From positions 275,902 through 339,901 of the forward strand of contig NZ_JACAGN010000002.1 in NCBI RefSeq assembly GCF_030324495.1: DNA of 64,000 nucleotides. Direction: 5' to 3'. How positions within the stretch are numbered: position 1 is the first letter of the stretch; each line of letters begins with the position of its first letter. The DNA comes from Myroides sp. 1354 (GTDB lineage Bacteria; Bacteroidota; Bacteroidia; Flavobacteriales; Flavobacteriaceae). A program made the position numbers and the translations under genes. The notes under the pieces are model-generated. The model saw nothing but the letters and a program-made list of their open reading frames with translations, did not search any database and was not told where the DNA came from. This document shows positions 1 through 9,063 of this stretch, piece after piece.

Positions 1-343
1 GATTTTTGCGAATAACACTTTTGGGTACTTTGGTTTCTTTTCGAATTTTCTGTTGAACCAAAGCCACTTTAAGTAAGGCAATTAATTTTTGAATGACTAA
101 TTCCTTGTTCTTTATTTGACTTCTAGTTTCCTCTGCACTTAAAATCAATACACCCTCTTTCGAAATATAGTTATTCAATTTCTTGAACAATCTATTTTTA
201 TCTTCTTCATTAAACACCGTGGATGTTGCTAAATTCCAAAATAAAACGACTTTTGAAGATACTTTGTTGACATGTTGCCCCCCTGCTCCCCCACTTCGTA
301 CCGCTTTGAAAGTCAACTCCCGTATTAACTCTTGTTTATCCAT
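1..343 (-). CDS. arfB: Alternative ribosome-rescue factor ArfB, 3' part cut by window edge
   Basis: Reading the minus strand from the ATG at 343-341 gives a class I release-factor-like protein. The peptidyl-tRNA hydrolysis motif RSGGAGGQHVNK lies at about residues 15-26, and a basic tail (RKETKVPKSVIRK) begins at the window edge. ArfB enters the empty mRNA channel of stalled ribosomes with its basic tail and releases the nascent chain through the GGQ loop. The N-terminus starts a few residues before the GGQ domain, with no stop-codon recognition domain, which separates it from PrfA/PrfB. The ATG lies inside the end of pnuC (8-base overlap), so the two are probably translationally coupled. The C-terminus lies outside the window. 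The + strand reading frame at 183-365 is its shadow. Confidence 0.9.
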   Translation of the reverse strand, partial: MDKQELIRELTFKAVRSGGAGGQHVNKVSSKVVLFWNLATSTVFNEEDKNRLFKKLNNYISKEGVLILSAEETRSQIKNKELVIQKLIALLKVALVQQKIRKETKVPKSVIRKN

Positions 344-962
344 ATTTTTTTTCTTCTTGTTTTAAAATTTTGTACCAACTAAGATAAGCTTGAATAACCA
401 ATACCGTAAAAATAATAAATTGAATAGCCAAAATCCCCAAGCCTCTATAAGCATAAAGTGGCACAGAAATAATATTTCCTATCAGCCACATTGTCCAATT
501 TTCAATTTTCTTCAAAGCCATATAATACATCCCTAAAAAGAAAACACCAGAGGTAAAAATATCGATATAATTTTCTGGAGCAATTGGCGTATTAGTTACA
601 CGATATACTGCATATACAAGAACAATAGTTACCACAAACACAAAGACTCCAATTCCCTTTTCTTTTCCATTCGTCCGACTAATTTGTACAACTTGCCCAC
701 CTTCCTTCATTCTAGACCAATTATACCAACCATAAATACTCATACAGGAGTAATAGCCATTAAGGATCATATCGCCTAAATAACCGGCTAAATACAGCAA
801 ATAAACGGTGATTATCGTTGCGATTAAACCCGTAGGATAAACAAGAATATTTTCCTTTCCTGCGTACCAAACACTGAGTATACCAAAAACAAAGACAATA
901 CTCTCTAATCCTATGTTCAACCAACTTGTATCGCGATAGGCTCCAAAGAAAAACTCAATCAT
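336..962 (-). CDS. pnuC: PnuC-type nicotinamide riboside (vitamin) transporter
   Basis: This 208-residue, highly hydrophobic protein has about seven predicted membrane segments. It carries the PnuC-family signature region around YGWYNWSR (residues ~77-84) and conserved aromatic residues such as ENWTMWLIGN near residue 155. PnuC proteins take up nicotinamide riboside by facilitated diffusion, and intracellular phosphorylation traps the substrate. Close relatives (PnuT) carry thiamine, so substrate cannot be settled from sequence alone. No riboswitch is visible in the 61-base upstream gap, which holds only the terminator of the preceding gene. The stop codon overlaps the start of arfB. Confidence 0.85.
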   Translation of the reverse strand: MIEFFFGAYRDTSWLNIGLESIVFVFGILSVWYAGKENILVYPTGLIATIITVYLLYLAGYLGDMILNGYYSCMSIYGWYNWSRMKEGGQVVQISRTNGKEKGIGVFVFVVTIVLVYAVYRVTNTPIAPENYIDIFTSGVFFLGMYYMALKKIENWTMWLIGNIISVPLYAYRGLGILAIQFIIFTVLVIQAYLSWYKILKQEEKKYG

Positions 963-975
963 ACTTTTAGTTTAT

Positions 976-1003
976 AAAAAAAGCCATACGATTGGTATGG
1001 CTT
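976..1003 (-). terminator. Rho-independent terminator of the BI-1 gene
   Basis: A 9-bp stem AAGCCATAC/GTATGGCTT with a 5-base loop lies directly downstream of the Bax-inhibitor gene on the minus strand. It is followed in that direction by a run of T. It sits in the 61-base gap before pnuC, so pnuC needs its own promoter or read-through. Confidence 0.8.
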
Positions 1004-1023
1004 TACTCTCTATTTTAATTGAA

Positions 1024-1731
1024 TTAATTGTTTCTGCTCATTAAAATTCTCAGGATATACCAGAATAACAACATCAAAGAAGCAAACAAACTCAATGCAG
1101 CAGGTACATATTGATCTGCGGCATATTCATTTTTAATCTGCCATGTTGAATACAAGATGGAACCTGAAGCTAAAGCTACCATCGCTAAAGAGAACCATAA
1201 ACCTAAATCAAAACCAAATAACATTCCTGCAACTATCGTTCCCAACGCTAAGAAAAACCCTATCGTTAAAATAGAACGCATGAATGAAAAGTTTGCATTC
1301 GATCCAAATACAACTCCTGTAAGTCCTAAAAACAAAGCTAAAGTCAATACACCTGCTTGCACGATAAGTGAAGAATCACCTGTCATACTCAAGGCAACAA
1401 CTAAGATAGGAACAAATAAGAACGCTTCTGCTAATACATACAACATAAACCCAGCATATTGTTGTGGTTTATTCGCTGTTTTATAGGTTAAATTTTGTGC
1501 GAACCAGGTAATCCCCATAAAAGCACCTAAGATGATTAACCAAGAGAATTTACCCATTCCCAACAATTGAAACATTCCATTTACTACAAAAGGAGTGTTC
1601 AATAAAATCGTTTCAAATACAATAAATGCTAATACACCAAGAGCTAAATTCCCATAAGTTCTTCTGTAAAACTGTGCTTTAACCGTATCCGATTCATGAG
1701 CAACAGCATAAATAGGCTGATTATCTTCCAT
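1024..1731 (-). CDS. Bax inhibitor-1/YccA family membrane protein
   Basis: This 235-residue protein has a short charged N-terminus and seven predicted transmembrane helices. The arrangement matches the BI-1/TMBIM family, which also includes bacterial YccA and YetJ (a pH-gated calcium leak channel). The helix 2-3 region (FAQNLTYKTANK) and the final helix fit the family, and the length is normal. Bacterial members act in the inner membrane; YccA modulates FtsH proteolysis and YetJ leaks calcium. Which role applies here cannot be told from sequence. It is monocistronic, with a terminator directly downstream. Confidence 0.85.
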   Translation of the reverse strand: MEDNQPIYAVAHESDTVKAQFYRRTYGNLALGVLAFIVFETILLNTPFVVNGMFQLLGMGKFSWLIILGAFMGITWFAQNLTYKTANKPQQYAGFMLYVLAEAFLFVPILVVALSMTGDSSLIVQAGVLTLALFLGLTGVVFGSNANFSFMRSILTIGFFLALGTIVAGMLFGFDLGLWFSLAMVALASGSILYSTWQIKNEYAADQYVPAALSLFASLMLLFWYILRILMSRNN

Positions 1732-1784
1732 ATTTTAATTTTTTGAGCAATTTACGAAAATTGCTACAATTTTCATTTACTAAT

Positions 1785-2393
1785 TTAATAACTAACCACT
1801 AAAACGTAATTCTCTAGTCTAAAAGAAAGATACTTCAACTTAACTTGAAATTCTCCTTGACTTATTTCCGCCTGTTTCAGTACTACGTTGACATTCATAT
1901 CTTGGGCAAAACTCAAACTACGTGAATTACACATTTTAAATAAAGCCTCTTTAACTGACCAGATTTCCGTTAAATAATCCAGCTTCAATCCAAGTTCAAT
2001 AGGCGCATTACTCAATTCACTTTCATTGCAAAATTTACCACTTAGGCGCACGATTTTTTCGCGGATCAATTCGATATCCACCCCAACATTTTCCTTACTT
2101 ATCGCCACTACTGCATAATCAAAAGAATGAGAAATAGAAATATGTTCTCCAGAACTCAAACTAGGTTTTCCATTTTTGTCATACGTTAAATCAGTATCCG
2201 CAATATTTAACTGACGTAAAACTTGACGCACGGCTAAAAAAGCCTTTTGATGATTCTCCGATTTCATTTTAGCTAAGCGTCCTTGACTAAAAATACTTAA
2301 TTCAAGCGATGTCTCCAATTCTTCTATAGATTCGGTAATATGCCAAACATAAAGTGATCCTGCTTCTAATACGATTTCTTTTACTATTCCCAT
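1785..2393 (-). CDS. 4'-phosphopantetheinyl transferase superfamily protein
   Basis: The protein has 202 residues from the ATG at 2393-2391. An upstream in-frame TTG at 2435 would run through a hairpin and add a non-family hydrophobic stretch, so it was rejected. The family signatures are NVGVDIELI (Mg-binding D and E, about residue 94) and WSVKEALFKM (about residue 145). These enzymes move phosphopantetheine from CoA to a serine on acyl or peptidyl carrier proteins. The length fits the Sfp/HetI group rather than short AcpS. No carrier protein or synthase gene is adjacent, so it could serve the fatty-acid ACP or a distant secondary-metabolite system. Confidence 0.85.
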   Translation of the reverse strand: MGIVKEIVLEAGSLYVWHITESIEELETSLELSIFSQGRLAKMKSENHQKAFLAVRQVLRQLNIADTDLTYDKNGKPSLSSGEHISISHSFDYAVVAISKENVGVDIELIREKIVRLSGKFCNESELSNAPIELGLKLDYLTEIWSVKEALFKMCNSRSLSFAQDMNVNVVLKQAEISQGEFQVKLKYLSFRLENYVLVVSY

Positions 2394-2402
2394 AAATAAA
2401 AA

Positions 2403-2421
2403 AGTCAGTAAAATACTGACT
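2403..2421 (-). promoter_or_regulatory. 5' leader hairpin abutting the PPTase start codon
   Basis: An 8-bp stem AGTCAGTA/TACTGACT with a 3-base loop is followed, in the minus direction, by a U-rich stretch that runs straight into the ATG at 2393. It has the form of an intrinsic terminator but lies between the likely promoter (2433-2440) and the start codon. It could be an attenuator, a 5' stabiliser, or a second terminator of the upstream operon. Confidence 0.5.
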
Positions 2422-2432
2422 ATTGTGAATAA

Positions 2433-2440
2433 CAAAAATA
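2433..2440 (-). promoter_or_regulatory. Candidate -7 box for the PPTase gene
   Basis: On the minus strand this reads TATTTTTG, a full match to the Bacteroidetes TAnnTTTG box. A TTTG lies upstream but only 14 bases away, shorter than the usual 19 or so. The predicted transcript would begin a few bases before the leader hairpin. Confidence 0.4.
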
Positions 2441-2460
2441 CGATTTGTTAGGTACAAAAA

Positions 2461-2484
2461 AAAGAGTCGCAATTGCGACTCTTT
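2461..2484. terminator. Perfect palindromic terminator after the SusCD operon
   Basis: This is a 24-base perfect palindrome built on AAAGAGTCGCAA and its complement, with A and T runs on both sides. It lies 5 bases beyond the last gene of the SusC-SusD operon and would stop minus-strand transcription. Confidence 0.85.
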
Positions 2485-2489
2485 TTATA

Positions 2490-3326
2490 TTACATGATTA
2501 TAATTGAATTACTACCACTTTCTCCTTTGAAAACACCATTCTCAAATTTCAATACTGAAATTGTAGATCCATCTTCAAATTCGATTGCTGGGCTAACAAC
2601 AATCTCATCAACGTTAAAACCAATTCCGATTCCACCTTTAGAGTTAACAGATATTGTTTGTTCATTATTTAATACAGTAGCGTATCTAGTACCTCTAGTA
2701 TATCTAAAATTTAATACTAATGATTCTCCATTTTCAGTCATAACCAAATTACGCTTTTGAGCAATAACATTCATCAATGCACTATTTGTACTGATATTAT
2801 TCCAATCTTCTGCTGTTGCCTTAGTTAATTTGATATTAAACAAACCGCGGTTTCCTCTTAAAGTCAGAACATCACCATCATAACCGTAGAATAAGAACTG
2901 ATTATCTCCTAAATACCCTTTTCCTTTTAACTGTTCATTAGGATAAATATTTCCTTTTCCTAATTCATGAATATGATTTGGAGTAGCAAATAATACTGAA
3001 ATTGTACTTCCTAAAGGTAAAGTATAAGTAGATACCTTAGGTACTAAGGTACTTGCATTAAAATCTGATACCATAGTAACCTTATCAGCTGCCTCAAATT
3101 TTATCAAGTGACTAAATCCACCTAACTGAGCATCATCGGTAAAATAAATCATTTTCCAACCATATTCAGCATCTAACAATGCAGAATTTAACTCAACACG
3201 TGCTTTTTCTATTCTAACATTTGCCTTATCCCCGAAAATATCATCGGGATCCGTATCTTGACAACCTACTGTAAATAAGCTCAACATACAAACCAAAAGG
3301 CCACTTTTAATATATCTTAAATTCAT
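2490..3326 (-). CDS. DUF4302 lipoprotein of the SusC-SusD operon
   Basis: This 278-residue protein has a lipoprotein signal with lipobox FTVGC at about residues 18-22, followed by an acidic stretch (QDTDPDD) that in Bacteroidetes can direct lipoproteins to the outer surface. The region AEYGWKMIYFTDD near residue 55 is typical of DUF4302. The rest looks like all-beta structure. DUF4302 proteins are usually encoded with SusC, SusD and a zinc-metallopeptidase-like lipoprotein, exactly as here, but their function is not known. It is the last gene of the operon, 19 bases after its neighbour, and is followed by a strong terminator. Confidence 0.8.
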   Translation of the reverse strand: MNLRYIKSGLLVCMLSLFTVGCQDTDPDDIFGDKANVRIEKARVELNSALLDAEYGWKMIYFTDDAQLGGFSHLIKFEAADKVTMVSDFNASTLVPKVSTYTLPLGSTISVLFATPNHIHELGKGNIYPNEQLKGKGYLGDNQFLFYGYDGDVLTLRGNRGLFNIKLTKATAEDWNNISTNSALMNVIAQKRNLVMTENGESLVLNFRYTRGTRYATVLNNEQTISVNSKGGIGIGFNVDEIVVSPAIEFEDGSTISVLKFENGVFKGESGSNSIIIM

Positions 3327-3345
3327 AATTATATTTCTATTAAAA

Positions 3346-4224
3346 TTACTGACCTAGCTGTGCTTCTTCAGCTGCTTTTTTAGTATTAGCATCAGCTTTT
3401 TGACACAAATCATAAAAATCAATATCCCAAATATCTTTGTAATATTCAACAACTAAAGCTTCTTTCTCTCTTAGTTTAGCTTTACCTGTAGCATTTGGAA
3501 CAGCGTTTATCATTGCATCATAAGCCGTAAAATTCACAAGCATTGCTGCTGCCATTTCAGCAAAATCTTCGTCAACATTACTTCTAGAATAAGCAGAAAT
3601 AAATCCTTCATTTCTAGATGCAGGATCGTTATAGTTCTGCCAGTTAGAATCATAACCTGAAGGTGTTATCTCTCCAAAAGCTTCTTTATCAAAGATTCTT
3701 TTTTGATTTAGAATATGCACATACTCATGTTGAATAGTATGTACAAACTGTCTAATCTCATTTACATTAGTCACGTCAATCAAATCAATTGTAAAAAGAA
3801 CAATACGCTGTCCTTGATCTGCTAAACCTAATGTTTGACTTCCTTCTTTATTTAGATTCACCCCTCCTACAAGGAAAAACTCTCTATTGGTATTTTCTTT
3901 AATAAATTCAGGATATGTCACCTCTGTATAAGAATCAATCCAAACCTTTTTAACCACCTTCATTACCTTTTCAACGTTTTTAGGGTCTGCAGGAGTTAAA
4001 TATCTTGTATTATCAACTTTATATTGATCCCATTTGTACTCCACACTAATATTATAAGGATACAAATATGTTTCTCTTAACCATAAATCTAATGGAGAAT
4101 ATTCAACCTTATCTGTGTTCAATACACTGTCTTTGTCCAATGAATTGTCTTTATCACATGATACAAATGTACCAGCAGCCAAAGAAACGGCTAAAGCCAA
4201 CTTAAATAAATTATTTTTTTTCAT
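3346..4224 (-). CDS. Putative zinc-binding metallopeptidase lipoprotein (Mx1-type)
   Basis: This 292-residue protein has signal peptide and lipobox FVSC at about residue 20, then a DKDNSLDKD acidic export-like stretch. The gluzincin-type motif QHEYVH (HExxH) lies at about residues 145-150, and the acidic residues of ENEGF-like RNEGFISAYS and DEDFAEMAAA come downstream, as in Bacteroidetes peptidases of the Mx1 group. It probably sits on the cell surface beside the SusD protein and may trim peptide or protein ligands for import. The start is 2 bases after the susD stop, so the genes are tightly linked. Peptidase activity has not been shown for most of this family. Confidence 0.8.
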   Translation of the reverse strand: MKKNNLFKLALAVSLAAGTFVSCDKDNSLDKDSVLNTDKVEYSPLDLWLRETYLYPYNISVEYKWDQYKVDNTRYLTPADPKNVEKVMKVVKKVWIDSYTEVTYPEFIKENTNREFFLVGGVNLNKEGSQTLGLADQGQRIVLFTIDLIDVTNVNEIRQFVHTIQHEYVHILNQKRIFDKEAFGEITPSGYDSNWQNYNDPASRNEGFISAYSRSNVDEDFAEMAAAMLVNFTAYDAMINAVPNATGKAKLREKEALVVEYYKDIWDIDFYDLCQKADANTKKAAEEAQLGQ

Positions 4225-4226
4225 TT

Positions 4227-5714
4227 TTATCTAGGATTAGGAGTTAAACCAGCATCAATAACGTGCTGTGGTAATTGAAATGCACGTCTCAAATCCCCTT
4301 TTTCTAAGGTATATGTCGTTTGTTCAATACGGTGATTTACTTTCATATCAAAACGTTTGATATCAAACCAACGATTTCCTTCATGAATAAGCTCTCTACG
4401 TCTTGCTTCCGCAATTGCAGCAACTAAAACCGCTTGATCACCTGATAATGTATAATATGGTGTTAATACTGTAGCAGCATCAGGAAACATCGAACGAAGC
4501 TTCTCAATTTTTAAGATATCAGTACTTGCATTATAACCTATAGTTCTCAATCCTAAGAAATACTGTAATCCTTCAATAGCAGCTTCAATTTGATTATCCA
4601 TTGCCAAAGCTTCTAATCGAGCTAAAAACATTTCATCATTACTGAACAATACAGACTGAACAAAAGCAAACCCTGTACCTGCTGTAGGGTTAGTTAATTT
4701 AAAGTACTCTCCAACTTTAGGTATAAAACTAATATTAGTGCCACGGTATGCGGCAGTTCTATAATGAAACTCCTTACCAAATGGATTGTTCGAACTACCC
4801 ATAATAGTTTTCACAATATAATCTGTTTCAGGAGCGAAACGATCATACACAAAAGTTCTTTCATACCCAGAAGGAATAGTAGAAACTAATAAATTAGTTT
4901 TTGGTTCAGTAGAGGCATAATATAAAACTCTGTTATCCACAGGTATCAAGTTAAATGCTACGTAGTCTCTTAAAGTAGCTGGTTTTCCATCTACACTAGA
5001 AGAATACTCCAAAACTTTATCAAACTCACCTTTGTATAAGTAAAACCTAGTAGCAAAAGCATTTGCTGCTTGTACACTAAAGTGAAACTTAGTTGGCAAT
5101 GATGAATAAGTAATAAACTTAGCATCTGCTAAACCAGCTAATAAGTCTTGCTCGATTAAATCATAAACTTCTTGTACACTAAGGCGTTTATATTTTTTAA
5201 TCAACTCTCTTTCTGGATCAGTTACGAATGGCACACCTAAATCGGTTGCAGCTGTTGCAGGATTATAGTGCTTAGCAAAAATATTTACTGCCATGAAATG
5301 AGCGTAAGCACGAGCTAAATGTGCTTCAGCTCTTATCCCACGAGTTTCATTCGTTTCTGTAAAACCTTCAATAGCCTCTAAAGCTTCATTTGCTTGAGCA
5401 ATAGCACTATAACAACCATCCCAATAAGCTGAAGGAGAGTCTGAACTAACATCATCACTATCTTTCCAAAGGTAATATGCATCGTTTTCTCTCGTTCCAC
5501 CACGTGGGTTCTCAGAATCAGTAACGTTATCAGACATTGCTTCTAAAAAAGAAGCCATGTGGTATGATGGATATGCGTATACTAAAAGGTCCTTTACTTT
5601 TTGTGTCGTATTCAGTTGTGTTCTATTGTCAGGAGTCTCAGACAAGAAACTATCACAACTTGTAAAAGCTGTTACAAGCGCTAATGAACAAACTAATATT
5701 TTAAATCTTTTCAT
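4227..5714 (-). CDS. SusD/RagB-family nutrient-binding outer-membrane lipoprotein
   Basis: This 495-residue protein has a lipoprotein signal (lipobox AFTSC near residue 20) and the helical TPR-like fold of SusD. Family marks are ARAYAHFMAVNIFAKHYNP near residue 140 and the C-terminal REL..EGNRWFDIKR at about residues 445-460. SusD proteins form the lid that captures ligand over the SusC channel. The gene follows the SusC-type gene by 13 bases. The peptidase and DUF4302 partners, and the absence of any glycoside hydrolase, suggest a peptide, protein-derived or metal-complex ligand rather than a glycan. That is inference. Confidence 0.9.
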   Translation of the reverse strand: MKRFKILVCSLALVTAFTSCDSFLSETPDNRTQLNTTQKVKDLLVYAYPSYHMASFLEAMSDNVTDSENPRGGTRENDAYYLWKDSDDVSSDSPSAYWDGCYSAIAQANEALEAIEGFTETNETRGIRAEAHLARAYAHFMAVNIFAKHYNPATAATDLGVPFVTDPERELIKKYKRLSVQEVYDLIEQDLLAGLADAKFITYSSLPTKFHFSVQAANAFATRFYLYKGEFDKVLEYSSSVDGKPATLRDYVAFNLIPVDNRVLYYASTEPKTNLLVSTIPSGYERTFVYDRFAPETDYIVKTIMGSSNNPFGKEFHYRTAAYRGTNISFIPKVGEYFKLTNPTAGTGFAFVQSVLFSNDEMFLARLEALAMDNQIEAAIEGLQYFLGLRTIGYNASTDILKIEKLRSMFPDAATVLTPYYTLSGDQAVLVAAIAEARRRELIHEGNRWFDIKRFDMKVNHRIEQTTYTLEKGDLRRAFQLPQHVIDAGLTPNPR

Positions 5715-5727
5715 GATCTTTTATCTT

Positions 5728-8700
5728 TTAAAATCCAACATTTAATGTTAAAGTATACTGACTAGTTACAGGCATTGCAACTCCTCCTGTTCTAAAGAAC
5801 TCTGGATCTTGACCTCTTAATTTTTTGTCAGAATAAATCAACCAAGGGTTAGTAGCCATCACTTTAAGTGATAAATTACTTAATCTTAGATTTCTAGTAA
5901 TATCTTGAGGGAAATCGTAAGCTAAAGATACGTTCTTCAATCTAACAAATCCACCATCTGCAATACGGCTACTAGAATAGTTATAAGTACTATAAGCTCT
6001 TGCTAAATTGTTGATACCATATTCTTGCACCAATGTTTTATCAGCAATAACAGGAATATCAGTTTTTAACTCATCACCAGGCAATACCCATCTATTTTGA
6101 AAATCTTTTGTAAATACATCTAAATCACTATACGATGAGCTAAACGATTCATATAATCTGATTTTGTTTCCACCTGAAGCAACAAAGAATAAATTCAAAC
6201 TCCAGTTTTTGTAATTGAATGTACTTGATAAACCTAAAGATTTATTTGGCTCAATAGCACCTTCATATTTTAAATAATCAGTAATACCTTCTGTTGCTTG
6301 GAAATTAGCACCACTAATATTATCGGTTACACCAGGTGCTTGAATGAATGTAGGTAAACCTTCATCAGTCAATCCTGTAAATTCATAAGAGTATAAAGCG
6401 TTTCTTGGATTACCAATCACGTTCCCACCAAAACCACTTACTAAATCGATAACTCTAGGTTTGTTTTGTAATCTAGTAATTTCTTGGTGATAGTAAGAAG
6501 CGTTAATAGTAGTTGTCCAACTAAAATTAGGCGTTTTAATATTTGTAGTAGTCAAAGCAAACTCAATACCTTTTGTTGTCATATCGGCATTATTACCTAA
6601 TTTACTTTTTTGACCTCCAATACCTGAAGTTACAACTACGTCAATTAAATCATATGCTTTTCTTTGGTAAGCATCAACTACTAATTGTACTCTATTATTC
6701 CACAATCCTAAGTCGAAACCTACGTTTAACTCATGTTGTTTCTCCCAAGTCAAATCACCGTTTTGTAAATCTTCGATTTGCATACCTGTTTCTCTCTCTC
6801 CTGGTAATCTTCTGTCAATAATAGCACTACGGTAAATAGCTAAAGAGTTTGTTGCAGGACCTGCTGTAGCAGTTAAACCATATGATCCTCTTAAACTCAA
6901 GTTACTGATTGTCTCGCTATCTGCTAAGAATTTTTCATTACTAGCATTCCATTTTCCAGAAACCGTCCAAGTAGGCAACCATCTATTACTACCACTTCTA
7001 CCTTGTTGATTTGAACCATCATATCTTCCAGTTACACCAATTGTATAACGTCTATCATAGGTATAACCAACTTTTCCGAAGAAACCAACTGTTCTTTCTC
7101 TAAATGCATCAGAACTTGCTAAAACACCACCTTCATTAATGATTTTCTCATACATACGTGGATCTGTTTTAACAACCATTCCGTTGTCAAACATTAAACC
7201 ATAAATAGAATTAAAATCACTATTTCTATCAACTGAACGCATCTCCACACCTCCAAAAACATCTAATTCATGAAGATCTTTAAAGATATCAGCATAGCTA
7301 ATTGTATTTCTTACGTTATATGATGTTAAATCATTTTTGAATGTTCTGCGGATACCTCCTTCTTTCATTACTGAAGTAGGGTTTCTTGCAGGATTCTTAG
7401 GATCTTTATATAAAAATACGTTATTCTTAACATCCTGTGCAGTTTCCTCTGATCTATAAGCTGCAGCAACGTTAGAATTTTCAGTCATATCGTGTGTACG
7501 ATATGTATCTGCATATCTAAGAGCCCCACTAAAGTTATAAGTAACTGTAGGAGAGATTTTATAGTCAGCATCTAATTGAAACTTGATTTCTTTTACATCA
7601 ATTTTCATTGTATTCTCTTCAAGCTCTTGTAAAATATTAAAAGGAGCCCAGTTCATTCTAATATATTCTAAATTCCCATCGTTGTCATATGGACGAATCG
7701 TTCTATTAGTATTCAAAGCATAGCTGAATGGGTTTAAATCAAACTCACGTGATGTTCCACCATTCACTACATCTCTTTTACTATCGTAACTACCTGGTGC
7801 ACGTTGATCACGAACTGATCCGTTAGCAGATAATGTAAGGTTGAATCTGTCATTAACAAAGAATGTATTTTTCAAATTCACAGTTAATCTGTTTACTTTG
7901 TCTGCAACTGTCCATCCTGGATCCGTAAAATAACCAATCGATCCAAAGAAAGCATTATTTTTACCTCCACCTGAGAAACTCAACGAGTGATTTTGCGTAA
8001 TAGTTGGTCTAAACAATTCTTTAAACCAATCTGTATTAGCTCTTTCATATTGTTGTAGATATTGATTCTTCGCAATAGGATCATTTAACAATTCATTATT
8101 GTCAATTGCAGTATACATATTGCGATAAATCCCTCCGTATCTTCCAGAAATAGAAGAAGGCAATTGATTATATCCTTTATCTGTCAACTCATTAAAGATA
8201 CTCATCGTCTCTTGTGAGTTTAAAATATCGTATTGCCCATAAGTAGGAATAACGCGAACAGAGTTCTCCATTGAATAGTTAATAGTCAACGGCGTTTCTT
8301 TTCTTCCTGATTTTGTAGTTACAACTACAACACCATTCATCGCACGCGATCCATAGATAGCTGTTGCTGATGCATCTTTCAAGATCTCAATACTCAATAC
8401 ATCACTACTATTTAATCCAGAAATCGCTGAACTCAATAATGACTCAGAGTTACCTGAAGCTAATTGCTCAAAAGACACGTTTACGATATCTTCTTGAACA
8501 ACTCCATCAATCACCCATAAAGGCTTAGTATCCCCTAAGATAGAAGAAGAACCACGAACTGTAATTTTAGGAGCAGCTCCAAAAGTACCTGTAACGTTTT
8601 GTACGTTTACCCCAGCAGCTTTACCTTCAATCATTCTACTTACATCCGCAACCCCATCTACTTTAAGGTCTTTTGCCTCAATACGGCTAACTGCACCTGC

Positions 8701-9063
8701 TTCCTTACGTTTAGCAACTTGTTGATAACCTGTATTGATTACTACTTCTTGCATTATTGCACTGTCATCTTTCAATACAGCATTAACAACACTAGCTTTA
8801 CCAACTTTTTTCTCAACTGTAATTGTCCCTACAAACTGGAATACTAAAACAGCATTCTCGTCTTTTACGTTAATAGAGTAATTACCGTCAAAATCGGTAC
8901 CAACACCCTCTTGGGTTCCTTTAACTAACACACTAGCTCCTGGCAGACCTAATCCATCTTCACCAGTAACTTGTCCTGTAACCTTTCTACTTTGCGCAAA
9001 CCCCTCATTTACCATTAGCAAGGCAGCTATAACAAAGAAGAAATGAAGTACAATTTTCCTCAT
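5728..9063 (-). CDS. SusC/RagA-family TonB-linked outer-membrane transporter
   Basis: This 1111-residue protein has a signal peptide ending AQS. Next comes a carboxypeptidase-regulatory-like beta domain (residues ~25-110, VTGQVTGEDGLGLPGASVLV) and a TonB plug (ASATAIYGSRAMNGVVVVTTKSG near residue 240). A long beta barrel follows and ends in an aromatic residue (NVGF), as outer-membrane barrels do. Energy comes from TonB-ExbBD. It is the first gene of a four-gene operon with SusD, the metallopeptidase and DUF4302. There is no N-terminal signalling extension and no adjacent anti-sigma/sigma pair, so it is not self-regulated in the FecA manner. Confidence 0.92.
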   Translation of the reverse strand: MRKIVLHFFFVIAALLMVNEGFAQSRKVTGQVTGEDGLGLPGASVLVKGTQEGVGTDFDGNYSINVKDENAVLVFQFVGTITVEKKVGKASVVNAVLKDDSAIMQEVVINTGYQQVAKRKEAGAVSRIEAKDLKVDGVADVSRMIEGKAAGVNVQNVTGTFGAAPKITVRGSSSILGDTKPLWVIDGVVQEDIVNVSFEQLASGNSESLLSSAISGLNSSDVLSIEILKDASATAIYGSRAMNGVVVVTTKSGRKETPLTINYSMENSVRVIPTYGQYDILNSQETMSIFNELTDKGYNQLPSSISGRYGGIYRNMYTAIDNNELLNDPIAKNQYLQQYERANTDWFKELFRPTITQNHSLSFSGGGKNNAFFGSIGYFTDPGWTVADKVNRLTVNLKNTFFVNDRFNLTLSANGSVRDQRAPGSYDSKRDVVNGGTSREFDLNPFSYALNTNRTIRPYDNDGNLEYIRMNWAPFNILQELEENTMKIDVKEIKFQLDADYKISPTVTYNFSGALRYADTYRTHDMTENSNVAAAYRSEETAQDVKNNVFLYKDPKNPARNPTSVMKEGGIRRTFKNDLTSYNVRNTISYADIFKDLHELDVFGGVEMRSVDRNSDFNSIYGLMFDNGMVVKTDPRMYEKIINEGGVLASSDAFRERTVGFFGKVGYTYDRRYTIGVTGRYDGSNQQGRSGSNRWLPTWTVSGKWNASNEKFLADSETISNLSLRGSYGLTATAGPATNSLAIYRSAIIDRRLPGERETGMQIEDLQNGDLTWEKQHELNVGFDLGLWNNRVQLVVDAYQRKAYDLIDVVVTSGIGGQKSKLGNNADMTTKGIEFALTTTNIKTPNFSWTTTINASYYHQEITRLQNKPRVIDLVSGFGGNVIGNPRNALYSYEFTGLTDEGLPTFIQAPGVTDNISGANFQATEGITDYLKYEGAIEPNKSLGLSSTFNYKNWSLNLFFVASGGNKIRLYESFSSSYSDLDVFTKDFQNRWVLPGDELKTDIPVIADKTLVQEYGINNLARAYSTYNYSSSRIADGGFVRLKNVSLAYDFPQDITRNLRLSNLSLKVMATNPWLIYSDKKLRGQDPEFFRTGGVAMPVTSQYTLTLNVGF

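Noticed and set aside
183..365. Open frame on the plus strand near the window start
   Set aside because: It is the antisense shadow of arfB; the minus-strand frame encodes the GGQ release-factor domain.
963..1023. Riboswitch upstream of pnuC
   Set aside because: The gap is only 61 bases and is explained by the terminator of the preceding gene.
2393..2435. Upstream non-ATG start of the phosphopantetheinyl transferase
   Set aside because: The added 14 residues do not match the family, and the frame runs through the hairpin and the predicted promoter.
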